NCBI GenBank assembly: GCA_046348855.1
Contig: JAXMDK010000003.1
Location: 1 to 64,000 of the forward strand
From: TMP-24 sp046348855
Lineage (GTDB): Bacteria; Pseudomonadota; Alphaproteobacteria; Rhodobacterales; Rhodobacteraceae
Direction: 5' to 3'
Length of the DNA: 64,000 nt
Both the position numbers and the translations under genes were made by a program. This document shows positions 44,977 through 53,305 of the stretch, piece by piece. The notes under the pieces were generated by a model that was not told the origin of the DNA, searched no databases, and saw nothing but the letters and a program-made list of their open reading frames with translations. Within the stretch, counting starts at the first letter, position 1. Each line of letters starts with the position of its first letter.

Positions 44977-45310
44977 CTATCGCCCCGTCCCAAGTGGCCC
45001 GATCTTCCCCGGCAAGTCCATGCGGCTGCGGATGAAATCGACGATCAGCACCTCCCGCGCCGTCTCCACGAAGATCACAAAGTGTTCCCCGGCCCGCGCA
45101 AAGCGCAAATCCTCACACGCCTCGGGGGCGAAGATGTCGCGGCAACTTCAGTGATGGTGCGGTGCCGTCGGCGATCCGCTGGCAATGTGCGATGAGCTTG
45201 TCCTCATATCGACCGGCCTACCGGCTGCCGAACTGTTCCCGTGTCCATTCGCCGATAGCGGCCAGGCTCTCGTACGCCGCCGCCGAAAGGATCAAACTCT
45301 TGGCACTCAC
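44977..45310 (-). pseudogene. parE: Broken ParE-type toxin
   Basis: Downstream of parD with a 4-base overlap (GTGA), the expected place of the toxin. The first 30 codons read SAKSLILSAAAYESLAAIGEWTREQFGSR, then an in-frame TAG at 45218-45220 replaces what was probably CAG. The frame continues AGRYEDKLIAHCQRIADGTAPS, then shifts near 45150 into CRDIFAPEACEDLRFARAGEHFVIFVETAREVLIVDFIRSRMDLP to a TAG at 44977. That is a full ParE/RelE-superfamily toxin with one nonsense and one frameshift lesion. Total length is not a multiple of three. It should be inactive. Confidence 0.85.
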
Positions 45311-45582
45311 TTCCGCGACCGCGCCTCAAACCGCGCTCGCCCCTCTGCGAAGGCCCTTCGCATGACCTCTTCGCCCGTGCCCTCGGCAAACTCCCGATTG
45401 CGAACCTGATCGAGTCCGCGCAGCACGCGCGCGCGAACCTCCTCCCATTCTGACTCTTCACGTTCGAGCAAGCGCAAGCCCGCCCTCAGCACTTCGCTGG
45501 CGTTCTGATAGCGGCCCGAGGCCACGAGGTCGTCGATCAGCGCCGACTGATGGTCGGTCAGCACGACATTGCGGGTGGGCAT
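45307..45582 (-). CDS. parD: ParD-family antitoxin
   Basis: A 91-residue antitoxin of type II toxin-antitoxin systems. The N-terminal ribbon-helix-helix is PTRNVVLTDHQSALIDDLVASGRYQNASEVLRAGLRLLE, which binds the operon's own promoter. The acidic C-terminal helix (EEVRARVLRGLDQVRNREFAEGTGEEV) would cover the toxin. The ATG at 45582 is used. The gene is intact although the downstream toxin is broken, so it may persist as a regulator or as protection against related toxins. Confidence 0.9.
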   Translation of the reverse strand: MPTRNVVLTDHQSALIDDLVASGRYQNASEVLRAGLRLLEREESEWEEVRARVLRGLDQVRNREFAEGTGEEVMRRAFAEGRARFEARSRK

Positions 45583-45653
45583 GGGCAATCCTCCGGGGGT
45601 ATTGGCATAATATGCCATACGCCGCGCCGGCTGTCATCCTCGCGCCCGGCCCC

Positions 45654-45938
45654 TCACTTCAACTCCACCTCGACAAAGCTCATCGGCGCGGTCCCGGCGT
45701 TGACCACGTTGTGCTCCACCCCTTCGGTCCGCCGGTAGGCGGTGCCGGCCGGGATCGTCACCCGGCGCGAACCGCCGCCCGGCTCCTCCAGCAGCATCTC
45801 GCAATCGGTCAGCGTGGTGATGACATAGTCGAAACCGTGCCGGTGCCAGCCGGTTTCGGCGCCGGGAGCGAAGTCGAAGCGGGTGACGCGCACGCGGGCG
45901 TCGTCGATGACCTGGGTGGCGGTGCAGGCGGGGCGCAT
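45654..45938 (-). CDS. Small cupin protein
   Basis: A 94-residue single cupin domain: GAETGWHRHGFDYVITTLTDCEMLLEEPGG and VTIPAGTAYRRTEGVEHNVVNAGTAPMSFVEVELK. GGAG lies upstream of the ATG at 45938. It follows the aminotransferase gene on the same strand but a strong terminator separates them, so it may have its own promoter. No catalytic role can be assigned. The His pattern (HRH, EHN) would bind a metal. Confidence 0.8.
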   Translation of the reverse strand: MRPACTATQVIDDARVRVTRFDFAPGAETGWHRHGFDYVITTLTDCEMLLEEPGGGSRRVTIPAGTAYRRTEGVEHNVVNAGTAPMSFVEVELK

Positions 45939-45970
45939 CTTGATCTCCGGTCGGGCGCGCCTCAGCGCGC

Positions 45971-45997
45971 AAAAAAAGGCCGGGGTCGCCCCCGGCC
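45971..45997 (-). terminator. Rho-independent terminator after the aminotransferase gene
   Basis: On the minus strand a perfect 8-bp stem GGCCGGGG/CCCCGGCC with a 4-base loop is followed by seven T. It begins 7 bases after the aminotransferase stop codon. This is the clearest intrinsic terminator in the window. Confidence 0.9.
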
Positions 45998-46003
45998 ATT
46001 CCG

Positions 46004-47329
46004 TTACTCCAGCGTGTCCAGCACGTCCTTCAAGGTGCCGATCAGCCGGTCGATCTCGGCCTTCGAGATGATGAGCGGCGGCGACATGGCGATGATGTCG
46101 CCGGTGGTGCGGATCAGGATGCCCTTTTCGTAGGCCTTGAGGAACGCCGAGAACGCCCGCTTGGTCGGCTGGCCGGCGATCGGCTCCAGCTCCACCGCGC
46201 CGATCAGACCCATGTTGCGGATGTCGATGACGTTGCGGGTGCCTTTCAGCGCATGCAGCGCATTTTCCCAATAGGGCGCGAGTTCGGCCGCGCGCTCGAA
46301 CAGGCCTTCCTGCTTGTAGGTGTCCAGCGTGGCGATGCCGGCCGCAGCGGCGATCGGGTTGCCGGAATAAGTGTAGCCGTGGAACAGTTCGATCATGTGC
46401 TCCGGGCCGGTCATGAAGGCGTCATGGACCGCGCCGGTGGTGATGACCGCGCCCATCGGGATGACGCCGTTGGTCAGGCCCTTGGCGGTGGTCATCATGT
46501 CGGGCAGCACATTGAAATGCTGGGCGGCGAAGGCCGAGCCCAGGCGGCCGAAGCCGGTGATCACTTCGTCGAAGATCAGCAGGATGCCATGCTTCTTGGT
46601 GATCGCCCGCAGCTTTTCCAGATAGCCCTTGGGCGGCAGCAGCACCCCGGTCGATCCCGCCATCGGCTCGACGATCACGGCGGCGATGGTGTCGGCCCCG
46701 TGCAGCGCCACGATCCGTTCCAGATCGTCGGCGAGGTTCGCGCCATGTTCGGGCTGGCCCTTGGCGAAGGCATTCTGCGGGATGTGCGTGTGCGGCAGGT
46801 GGTCGACCCCGGCCAGCAGCGAGCCGAAGAACTTGCGGTTGTTGACGATGCCGCCGACCGAGATGCCGCCGAAGTTCACCCCGTGATAGCCGCGTTCGCG
46901 CCCGATCAGGCGGGTGCGGCTGCCCTCGCCGCGGGCGCGGTGATAGGCGATGGCGATCTTCAGAGCCGTTTCAACGCTTTCCGAGCCGGAGTTGGTGTAG
47001 AACACGTGCTCCATGCCCTTCGGCGCGATGTCGATGATGCGGTTGGCCAGCTCGAACGCGACCGGGTGGCCCATCTGGAAGGCCGGCGCATAGTCGAGTT
47101 CCGCCGCCTGCTTCTGGATCGCCTCGGTGATCAGCGGCCGGCAGTGGCCGGCGTTGCAGCACCACAGGCCCGCGGTGCCGTCCAGGACCTGACGACCGTC
47201 GGCGGTGGTATAGTGCATGTCCTTGGCCGCGACGAACATGCGCGGGCTTTGCTTGAACTGGCGGTTCGCGGTGAACGGCATCCAGAAGGCGTTCAGGTCG
47301 TTCGGGGCGGGCTTGCGGTCAAGCGCCAT
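46004..47329 (-). CDS. Omega-amino acid:pyruvate aminotransferase (beta-alanine:pyruvate type)
   Basis: A 441-residue class III PLP aminotransferase. The N-terminus NDLNAFWMPFTANRQFKQSPRM is typical of beta-alanine:pyruvate aminotransferases. Other motifs are FYTNSGSESVETALKIA, ILLIFDEVITGFGRLG and the PLP Lys in TTAKGLTNGVIPMGAV, then FHGYTYSGNPIAAAAG. It would convert beta-alanine from uracil breakdown to malonate semialdehyde and alanine. The ATG at 47329 is used. A TGACC-N4-GGTC-type box lies about 70 bases upstream. Confidence 0.9.
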   Translation of the reverse strand: MALDRKPAPNDLNAFWMPFTANRQFKQSPRMFVAAKDMHYTTADGRQVLDGTAGLWCCNAGHCRPLITEAIQKQAAELDYAPAFQMGHPVAFELANRIIDIAPKGMEHVFYTNSGSESVETALKIAIAYHRARGEGSRTRLIGRERGYHGVNFGGISVGGIVNNRKFFGSLLAGVDHLPHTHIPQNAFAKGQPEHGANLADDLERIVALHGADTIAAVIVEPMAGSTGVLLPPKGYLEKLRAITKKHGILLIFDEVITGFGRLGSAFAAQHFNVLPDMMTTAKGLTNGVIPMGAVITTGAVHDAFMTGPEHMIELFHGYTYSGNPIAAAAGIATLDTYKQEGLFERAAELAPYWENALHALKGTRNVIDIRNMGLIGAVELEPIAGQPTKRAFSAFLKAYEKGILIRTTGDIIAMSPPLIISKAEIDRLIGTLKDVLDTLE

Positions 47330-47395
47330 GAGGCATCTCCGGTTGGACGGGCGGCGCGCCGGCTTTCCAGCCCGGTCGCTCGCGGCTGAATGTGA

Positions 47396-47409
47396 TGACC
47401 GTTCGGTCG
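47396..47409. promoter_or_regulatory. RutR-like operator box 3
   Basis: TGACCGTTCGGTCG differs by only a few bases from the two boxes at 44.2 kb and keeps TGACC-N4-GGTC. It lies between the aminotransferase gene and the second RutR-family gene, next to an AT-rich stretch (about 47430-47495) suited to divergent promoters. Confidence 0.6.
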
Positions 47410-47565
47410 CGGGAAGCCTAACAGAGCGCAACGACCAGATAAAGCGAAACCAAGCGAATTTGTCGAAAGTGATAAATAAATTTTTCACCCCGCTGCGGCC
47501 GGCTGGCCCGGCGTTGCAGTGGCCAGAACTTGGCCCTATCCTTGGCTCGCAAGGGGAAGGAACAG

Positions 47566-48189
47566 ATGGGCGAGCCGAAACCCAGACGGTCAGAGACGCG
47601 CATTCAGGCGCGCAACCGCCAGGCCATCCTCGATGCGGCGCTCGACGTGTTTTCGGCGCAGGGCTTCCGGGGCGCAACGCTGGACCAGATAGCCGAGGTC
47701 GCGGGACTGTCGAAGCCGAACCTGCTCTATTACTTCCCGTCGAAAGAGGCCGTTCACGTCGAACTTCTGGCGCGGCTTCTGGACAACTGGCTCGACCCGC
47801 TCAGGGCACTCGACCCGGCCGGGGAACCGAAGGCCGAGCTTCTGGCCTATGTCCGCCGCAAGCTGGATCTGGCGCGCGATTTCCCGCGCGAAAGCCGGCT
47901 CTTTGCCAACGAAATCCTGCAAGGCGCGCCGCGCATCGCCGAGGCGCTGTCGGGCGACCTGAAGCGGCTGGTCGATGAAAAGGCCGCGGTCATCGCCCGC
48001 TGGCAGGCCGAGGGGCGGATCGCCGCCCTGCCCCCACATCACCTGATCTTCTCGATCTGGGCGCTGACCCAGCATTACGCCGATTTCGACGTGCAGGTGC
48101 GGGCGGTGCTGGGCGCGGGCCATGATCCCTATGCCGAGGCGCAAGCGTTCCTGGAGACGCTGTTCACCCGGCTCCTGTCGCCCGGCTGA
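47566..48189 (+). CDS. TetR-family regulator, RutR group (second copy)
   Basis: A 207-residue regulator similar in plan to the one at 44.3 kb. The helix-turn-helix is RQAILDAALDVFSAQGFRGATLDQIAEVAGLSKPNLLYYFPSKEAVH. The C-terminal region again has HHLIFSIWALTQHYADFDVQ. The ATG at 47566 has GGAAGG upstream; the earlier start in frame is unlikely. It is divergent from the aminotransferase gene and probably regulates it, perhaps in response to a downstream metabolite. Confidence 0.88.
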   Translation: MGEPKPRRSETRIQARNRQAILDAALDVFSAQGFRGATLDQIAEVAGLSKPNLLYYFPSKEAVHVELLARLLDNWLDPLRALDPAGEPKAELLAYVRRKLDLARDFPRESRLFANEILQGAPRIAEALSGDLKRLVDEKAAVIARWQAEGRIAALPPHHLIFSIWALTQHYADFDVQVRAVLGAGHDPYAEAQAFLETLFTRLLSPG

Positions 48190-48203
48190 AATCCCGCGCA
48201 AAG

Positions 48204-48232
48204 AAAAACGCGGCCCCAAAGGGCCGCGTTTT
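48204..48232. terminator. Bidirectional terminator between TetR gene and rpsI
   Basis: A perfect 8-bp stem CGCGGCCC/GGGCCGCG with loop CAAA, flanked by A-runs on one side and TTTT on the other. It can end both the plus-strand regulator transcript and the minus-strand rplM-rpsI transcript. Confidence 0.85.
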
Positions 48233-48249
48233 CCAGAATGTCGGTCCAA

Positions 48250-48744
48250 TCAGCGCTTCGAGAACTGGAAGCTGCGGCGGGCCTTGGCCTTGCCGTACTT
48301 CTTCCGTTCGACGACGCGCGAGTCGCGGGTCAGGAAGCCCGCGGCCTTCAGCGCACCGCGCAGGGACGGTTCATACAGCTGCAGCGCCTTCGAGATGCCG
48401 TGCTTGACCGCGCCGGCCTGGCCCGACAGGCCACCACCGGCGACCGTCGCCACCACGTCGAACTGGCCTTCGACATTGGTGATCTGGAACGGCTGGCGCA
48501 GGATCATCTGCAGCACCGGGCGGGCGAAGTAGATCGCCAGTTCCTTGCCGTTCACCGTGACCTTGCCCGAACCCGGCTTGATCCAGACGCGGGCGACCGC
48601 GTCCTTGCGCTTGCCGGTGGCGTAGGACCGGCCCAACTTGTCGCGTTCCGGCGCGCGGGGCGCGGCGGCGGGAGCGGCAGCGGCAGGCGCGGCGCCCGAG
48701 ACGGCGGCCTTCAGATCGTCGAGAGATTTGATTTCGTCGGCCAT
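48250..48744 (-). CDS. rpsI: 30S ribosomal protein S9
   Basis: A 164-residue small subunit protein with the C-terminal KARRSFQFSKR tail that reaches the P-site tRNA. The core starts at GRSYATGKRKDAVARVWIKPGSGKVTVNG. An N-terminal extension of about 40 residues, rich in Ala and Pro (AAPAAAAPAAAPRAP), is common in Rhodobacterales S9. It follows rplM by one base, the standard L13-S9 operon. Confidence 0.97.
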   Translation of the reverse strand: MADEIKSLDDLKAAVSGAAPAAAAPAAAPRAPERDKLGRSYATGKRKDAVARVWIKPGSGKVTVNGKELAIYFARPVLQMILRQPFQITNVEGQFDVVATVAGGGLSGQAGAVKHGISKALQLYEPSLRGALKAAGFLTRDSRVVERKKYGKAKARRSFQFSKR

Positions 48745-48745
48745 C

Positions 48746-49210
48746 TTACGCGCTCCGGGTGTTCTTGGGGTTCATCGACTTGACGTCGAGAACTTCGGGG
48801 TTCTGCGCCTCGTGCGGATGCGCGGTGCCGGCGTAGACGCGCAGGTGCGTCATCTGCTGGCGGCCCAGGCGGTTGCGGGTGATCATGCGTTCGACCGCCT
48901 TCACCACCACACGCTCGGGGTGGTCGCCGTCCAGCACCTGCGCCGCTGTACGGAACTTGATCCCGCCCGGATAGCCGGTGTGCCAGTAGTAACGCTTGTC
49001 CTGGCGCTTGGTGCCGGTCATCTGCACCTTGTCGGCATTGATGATGATGACGTTGTCACCCATGTCCATGTGGGGGGTGAAGGTCGGCTTGTGCTTGCCG
49101 CGCAGGCGGTTGGCGACGATCGTGGCAAGACGGCCCAGAACGACGCCTTCGGCATCGATCAGGATCCACTTCTTCTCGATCTCCGCCGGTTTTGCGGTGT
49201 ACGTTTTCAT
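48746..49210 (-). CDS. rplM: 50S ribosomal protein L13
   Basis: A 154-residue large subunit protein. The sequence MKTYTAKPAEIEKKWILIDAEGVVLGRLATIVANRLRGKHKPTFTPH is cut here to its key blocks: the KKWILIDA start, the LGRLAT motif and the later TGYPGGIKFRTA and MLPKNRLG-like MITRNRLGRQQM segment. The ATG at 49210 is chosen because the L13 fold begins there. rpsI follows after one base. Confidence 0.97.
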   Translation of the reverse strand: MKTYTAKPAEIEKKWILIDAEGVVLGRLATIVANRLRGKHKPTFTPHMDMGDNVIIINADKVQMTGTKRQDKRYYWHTGYPGGIKFRTAAQVLDGDHPERVVVKAVERMITRNRLGRQQMTHLRVYAGTAHPHEAQNPEVLDVKSMNPKNTRSA

Positions 49211-49371
49211 CGGATACCCTTCGGGTTCTTGGAATCTGCCGGAGCCTCGCAGGCCGCCCCGGATCGGATGGGGGCTTTTCCTGCATTTGCGATGCAGCGT
49301 CAAGGGCGTGAACTGATATTTAAACCATATCTTTCAACAGCTTGCAAGAACGGTATTATTTTACCCCACAA

Positions 49372-49800
49372 TCATACGGCCTTGCGCGGCGGAATCGAGA
49401 AGGTCAGCCCCGCCCGCGCCACCACTTCCTCCTGCCCTTCGGAGCGGATCAGCACGTCGCCCGCCGCCAGTTGCCGCCCGATCTTGAGTATCCGCGCCTC
49501 GCCCAGCAGGTCGGCGTCCGGCAGGGGCTTGCGCAGGAAGTCGATGGCCACGTTGGTCGTCACCGCCAGCGCCTGCAGCCCGATCCGCGACATCAGCGCG
49601 AAATAGAAGGCGACGTCCGCCAGCCCGAACATCGCCGGGCCGGATATGGTGCCGCCCGGCCGCAGGTGGCGTTCGGACACTTTCATGCGCAGCACGATCC
49701 CGTCGTCGGTCAGCCGTTCGACGGCGAAATCGTCGCGCGCCTGCGGAAAGACCTCGTCAAGAAAACGGCTCAGGTCGGTTTCAGTCAGGATCGGTCGCAT
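49372..49800 (-). CDS. PaaI-type hotdog thioesterase
   Basis: A 142-residue hotdog-fold protein of the acyl-CoA thioesterase family. The active-site region is RPGGTISGPAMFGLADVAFYFALM, with the Asp typical of the group in LADVA, and TTNVAIDFLRKP follows. The ATG at 49800 is used. It is divergent from an enoyl-CoA hydratase gene, so acyl-CoA turnover is a reasonable theme. The substrate is unknown. Confidence 0.88.
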   Translation of the reverse strand: MRPILTETDLSRFLDEVFPQARDDFAVERLTDDGIVLRMKVSERHLRPGGTISGPAMFGLADVAFYFALMSRIGLQALAVTTNVAIDFLRKPLPDADLLGEARILKIGRQLAAGDVLIRSEGQEEVVARAGLTFSIPPRKAV

Positions 49801-49854
49801 CTTTTCCCCCGCGGCTGGCCGGCCTAAGCTGTCGCCAAAGCGAAAGGATGACAA

Positions 49855-50640
49855 GTGAGCGAACCGCTGATCCTGACCACGGCCGACGCAGGCGTGGCAA
49901 CCCTGACGCTGAACGCGTCCCACAGCCTGAATGCGCTGTCGGTCGCGATGCTCGACGCACTCGGGGCGGCGCTTGGCGATGTGGCGCGCGACCCATCGGT
50001 GCGGGCGGTGATCCTGCGCGGTGCGGGGCGGGCGTTCTGCGCCGGCCACGACCTGAAGGAGATGCAGGCCGCGCGCGCGGCGCCCGACGGGGGACGGGCC
50101 TTCTTCGCCGACCTATTTGCCCGCTGCGCAAAGGTCATGCAGGCAATCCCCGCCCTGCCCCAGCCGGTCATCGCCGAGGTGCGCGGCATCGCCACCGCCG
50201 CCGGTTGCCAGCTGGTTGCCTCGTGCGATCTGGCCATTGCCGCCGAGGATGCGCGCTTCGGGGTCAACGGGGTGAACATCGGCCTTTTCTGCTCGACGCC
50301 GATGGTGGCGCTCAGCCGCAATGTCCCGCGCAAGCAGGCGTTCGAGATGCTGACCACCGGCCAGTTCGTCTCGGCCGCCCGCGCCGCCGATCTGGGCCTT
50401 GTCAACCGCGCCGTGCCCGCCGACCGGCTGGAGGAGGAGTGCCGCAGCCTTGCCGCCACCATCGCCGCCAAGCAGGCCGCGCCGGTCAGGATCGGCAAGC
50501 GCGCCTTCTACGACCAGATCGCCCTGCCCCTGACCGAAGCCTATGACCTGACCGGCCGGGTGATGGTCGAGAACATGCTCTGGCGCGAGACCGACGAAGG
50601 CATCGCCGCCTTTCTCGACAAGCGCGGGACGCGGGGCTGA
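49855..50640 (+). CDS. Enoyl-CoA hydratase/isomerase family protein
   Basis: A 261-residue crotonase-fold enzyme. The oxyanion-hole segments are RGAGRAFCAGHDLKEMQ and AEVRGIATAAGCQLVASCDLAIA, followed by ARFGVNGVNIGLFCSTPMVALSRNV. The last region resembles ECHDC3-type proteins rather than FadB-type hydratases, because the usual second catalytic Glu position is replaced in NIGLFCS. The start is a GTG at 49855 with AAAGGA upstream. An overlapping ATG at 49848 opens a different, shadow frame. Confidence 0.88.
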   Translation: MSEPLILTTADAGVATLTLNASHSLNALSVAMLDALGAALGDVARDPSVRAVILRGAGRAFCAGHDLKEMQAARAAPDGGRAFFADLFARCAKVMQAIPALPQPVIAEVRGIATAAGCQLVASCDLAIAAEDARFGVNGVNIGLFCSTPMVALSRNVPRKQAFEMLTTGQFVSAARAADLGLVNRAVPADRLEEECRSLAATIAAKQAAPVRIGKRAFYDQIALPLTEAYDLTGRVMVENMLWRETDEGIAAFLDKRGTRG

Positions 50641-50647
50641 CGGCGCC

Positions 50648-51835
50648 CTAACCTTCACCTCCCGCCGGGCGCAGGCGCAGCAGGATCGCCAGCGCGGCCA
50701 GCGCCAGTCCGGCGCAGGTGGCGATGACCAAGGGCGCGGCGCCGGCGTCCAGAAGCCATGCGCCCACCACCGGCGCCGCGGCCGAGGCGAGGATCGGCGC
50801 CACCGCCACCGCCCCCGAGATCGCCCCGAACCCCTCGCGCCCCAGATGCTCTGCGATCAGCACCGGCCGCATGATCGAGATGATGCCGATCCCCGCCCCC
50901 TGGAGCATCGCGGTCAGGAAGATCGCCGCCGGCGCGAAACCGGCCAGCCACAGCGCCAGCGCCGCGCCGGTCAGGCCCAGGAGTGCCGTCGCGGTGGCGC
51001 GGCGGTTGCCGATCCGGGCTTCGTTCATGAGCAGCAGGAAGCGACCGAGAACCTGGCAGGGCCCGATCGAGGCCGCCGCGAAAGCCGCCTCGCCCGCCCC
51101 CGCGCCCCGCGCGGTGAAAAGCTCGAGCACATAGGTGATGAGGATGCCGTGGTTCATGTAGGCCAGCGCCAGAAGCGCCGACAGCGCCCAGAAGGCCGGC
51201 CGCGACAGCGCCAGCCGCAGCCGGCCCGACGGCGCGGCGTGCCGTTCCGACCCGGCCGGCCCGGTCGTTTTCCGCAGGATGCGCACCCCCGCGATGTTGG
51301 CCGGAACGCCGATGAGGACCATCATGCTGGCATAGCCGATCAGCGCGCCCTCCGCGCCCGCGGCCTGCGCCATCCAGTGGCCGAAGGGAAAGGCGATGGT
51401 CCCGGAGAACCCAGCGATCAGCGTGACCTGGACGATGGCGCGGCGCGCCTCGCCGCCCAGCCGGCGGATCAGGAAGGAAAAGCAGGTCTCGTACAGGCAG
51501 CCCGCCTGCGAAATCCCGACCACGGCCCAGAGCGCCAGCCATTGCGTCTGGCCGGTGACGAACCCCATCAGCGCGATGGCCATAGCCGCCGGCACCGGCA
51601 GGAAGGCCAGCATCTCGCCGCCGAGCCCCCGGTCGACCAGCCGCCCGGTCAGGGGCGTCAGCCCCGCCATCAGCAGGTAGGACAGCGTCGGGCCGAGGGC
51701 GAGCGCGCCCTTGGCCCAGCCGGTCTTGGCCTCGAGCGCGGGCAGAAGCGCGGGAAAGGCGTAATAGACCCCGGCATAGGTCAGGGTCTGGCCGATGGCC
51801 AGAAGGGCAACCGCGCGGCGCTGTGCCCCGGTCAC
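50648..51835 (-). CDS. MFS transporter
   Basis: A 395-residue major facilitator carrier with about 12 membrane helices. The N-terminal half includes LLAIGQTLTYAGVYYAFPALLPAL and the A-motif-like LTPLTGRLVDRGLGGEML. The C-terminal half includes GIGIISIMRPVLIAEHLGREGFGAISGAVAVAP. The GTG start at 51835 overlaps the stop of the carboxypeptidase gene (GTGA). The substrate cannot be read from the sequence. It may export a drug or metabolite or import an organic acid. Confidence 0.87.
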   Translation of the reverse strand: MTGAQRRAVALLAIGQTLTYAGVYYAFPALLPALEAKTGWAKGALALGPTLSYLLMAGLTPLTGRLVDRGLGGEMLAFLPVPAAMAIALMGFVTGQTQWLALWAVVGISQAGCLYETCFSFLIRRLGGEARRAIVQVTLIAGFSGTIAFPFGHWMAQAAGAEGALIGYASMMVLIGVPANIAGVRILRKTTGPAGSERHAAPSGRLRLALSRPAFWALSALLALAYMNHGILITYVLELFTARGAGAGEAAFAAASIGPCQVLGRFLLLMNEARIGNRRATATALLGLTGAALALWLAGFAPAAIFLTAMLQGAGIGIISIMRPVLIAEHLGREGFGAISGAVAVAPILASAAAPVVGAWLLDAGAAPLVIATCAGLALAALAILLRLRPAGGEG

Positions 51836-53305
51836 AGCCGGTAAAGCGCGCGGAACTTCTCGTCCAGATAGTCGAGCAGCGGCGCGGGCGTGGGGGCAAA
51901 GCCGCAGGCGGCCTCGATGGTCGCGGCCGGCGGGCGCAGGCCGCCATAATGCTGCAACCTGTCGCGCAGCCAGCCGGTGGCGGCGCCGGTGTCGCCGCGC
52001 GCCAGCCCGGCGTCGAGGTCGGGCAGGTCGCGGCGCATCGCCTTGTGCAGGCAGCCGGCGTAGAGATTGCCCAGCGAATAGGTCGGGAAATAGCCGATCA
52101 GGCCGGCCGCCCAATGCACGTCCTGCAGAACCCCGTTCGACGGGCGGTCGACCGGATAGCCGAAATCGCTGTGGAACCGGGCGTTCCAGGCCTCTTCGAT
52201 GTCGCCGACCGCCAGCCGCCCGGCGATCAGATCGCGCTCCAGATCGAAGCGCAGCATGATGTGCAGGTTGTACTGGACCTCGTCGGCCTCGGTGCGGATG
52301 AACCCCTTGTGCACGCGGTTGGCGGCAGCGTAGAAGGCCCCGGCGTCGGCCAGCCCCAGATCGCCGAAGGTCGCCTTCATCCGCTCGAAGATCCAGCCGG
52401 TGAAGGCCCGCGACCGGCCCAGCTGGTTTTCGTAGATGCGGCTCTGGCTTTCGTGAACCCCCATCGAGACGCCCTGCCCCAGGGGCGTCAGCCGGTAAGC
52501 CGGGTCGATCGCCAGTTCGTAGCAGGCATGACCGGCCTCATGGATGGTCGAGTAGAGGCAGTTGAACGGATCGGCCTCGGCCACGCGGGTGGTGATGCGA
52601 ACGTCGTCGCCCGAGCCCGACGAAAACGGATGAACCGCCAGGTCGAGCCGCCCGCGCCCCCAGTCATAACCGAAGGCGTCCGCCATCTCGCGCGCCAGGG
52701 CCAGCTGGCCCTCACGGGCGAATTGGCCCCGCAGCGCCTGCGGCGGGGGCGCCGCCAGGACCGCGGCGCGCAGGCTGACCAGCCGCGGCCGCATCTCGGC
52801 GAACATCTCGGCGATGGCCGCGCCGCTGGCGCCCGGTTCATAATCGTCCAGCAGCGCGTCGTAGGCGTCGCCGCCGGCCGCCAGCGCCTGCCCCTTTTCA
52901 CGGATCAGCCCGACGACCCGCTTCAGCATCGGCAGGAACAAGGCCACGTCGTCCTTGGCCCGCGCATCCGCCCAGATGCCCTGCGCCAGACTGGTGACGC
53001 GGGCAATCTCGGCGGCAAGGCTCGCCGGCACTAGCGCCGACTTGCGGTAGGCGCGCCCGATCAGCTCGACTGCCCGCGCCCCCGCCGCGTCCGGCGGCTC
53101 GGGCCGCGGCCAGCCAGTCGCCCAGCCAGCGGATCGGTGCGCCGCGGCGTGCAGTACGCCCTCGATCGCCGCCATCTCCTCGCCGCGCTGGTCGGCGGCG
53201 CCACGGGGCATCATCGTTTCATGGTCCCAGCCCAGCCGGCCGGCGATCTGGGCCAGCGCCTCGGTCTCGCGCTGGAAGGCCATCAGTTCGGCGAAAGCAG
53301 CTCAT
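51832..53305 (-). pseudogene. M32 carboxypeptidase (Taq type), frame disturbed near the 5' end
   Basis: A thermostable carboxypeptidase of family M32. Most of the protein reads in one frame from an internal ATG at 53283 (483 aa), with the zinc motif HEAGHACYEL and the family blocks GVHESQSRIYENQLGRS and HWAAGLIGYFPTYSLGNLY. The natural start is probably the ATG at 53305, which overlaps the ctaA stop (ATGA). Reading MSAFAELMAFQRE from there needs removal of one base near 53296. A short garbled stretch near 53105-53150 fits two or three compensating indels. If these are sequence errors the gene is intact. Confidence 0.75.
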
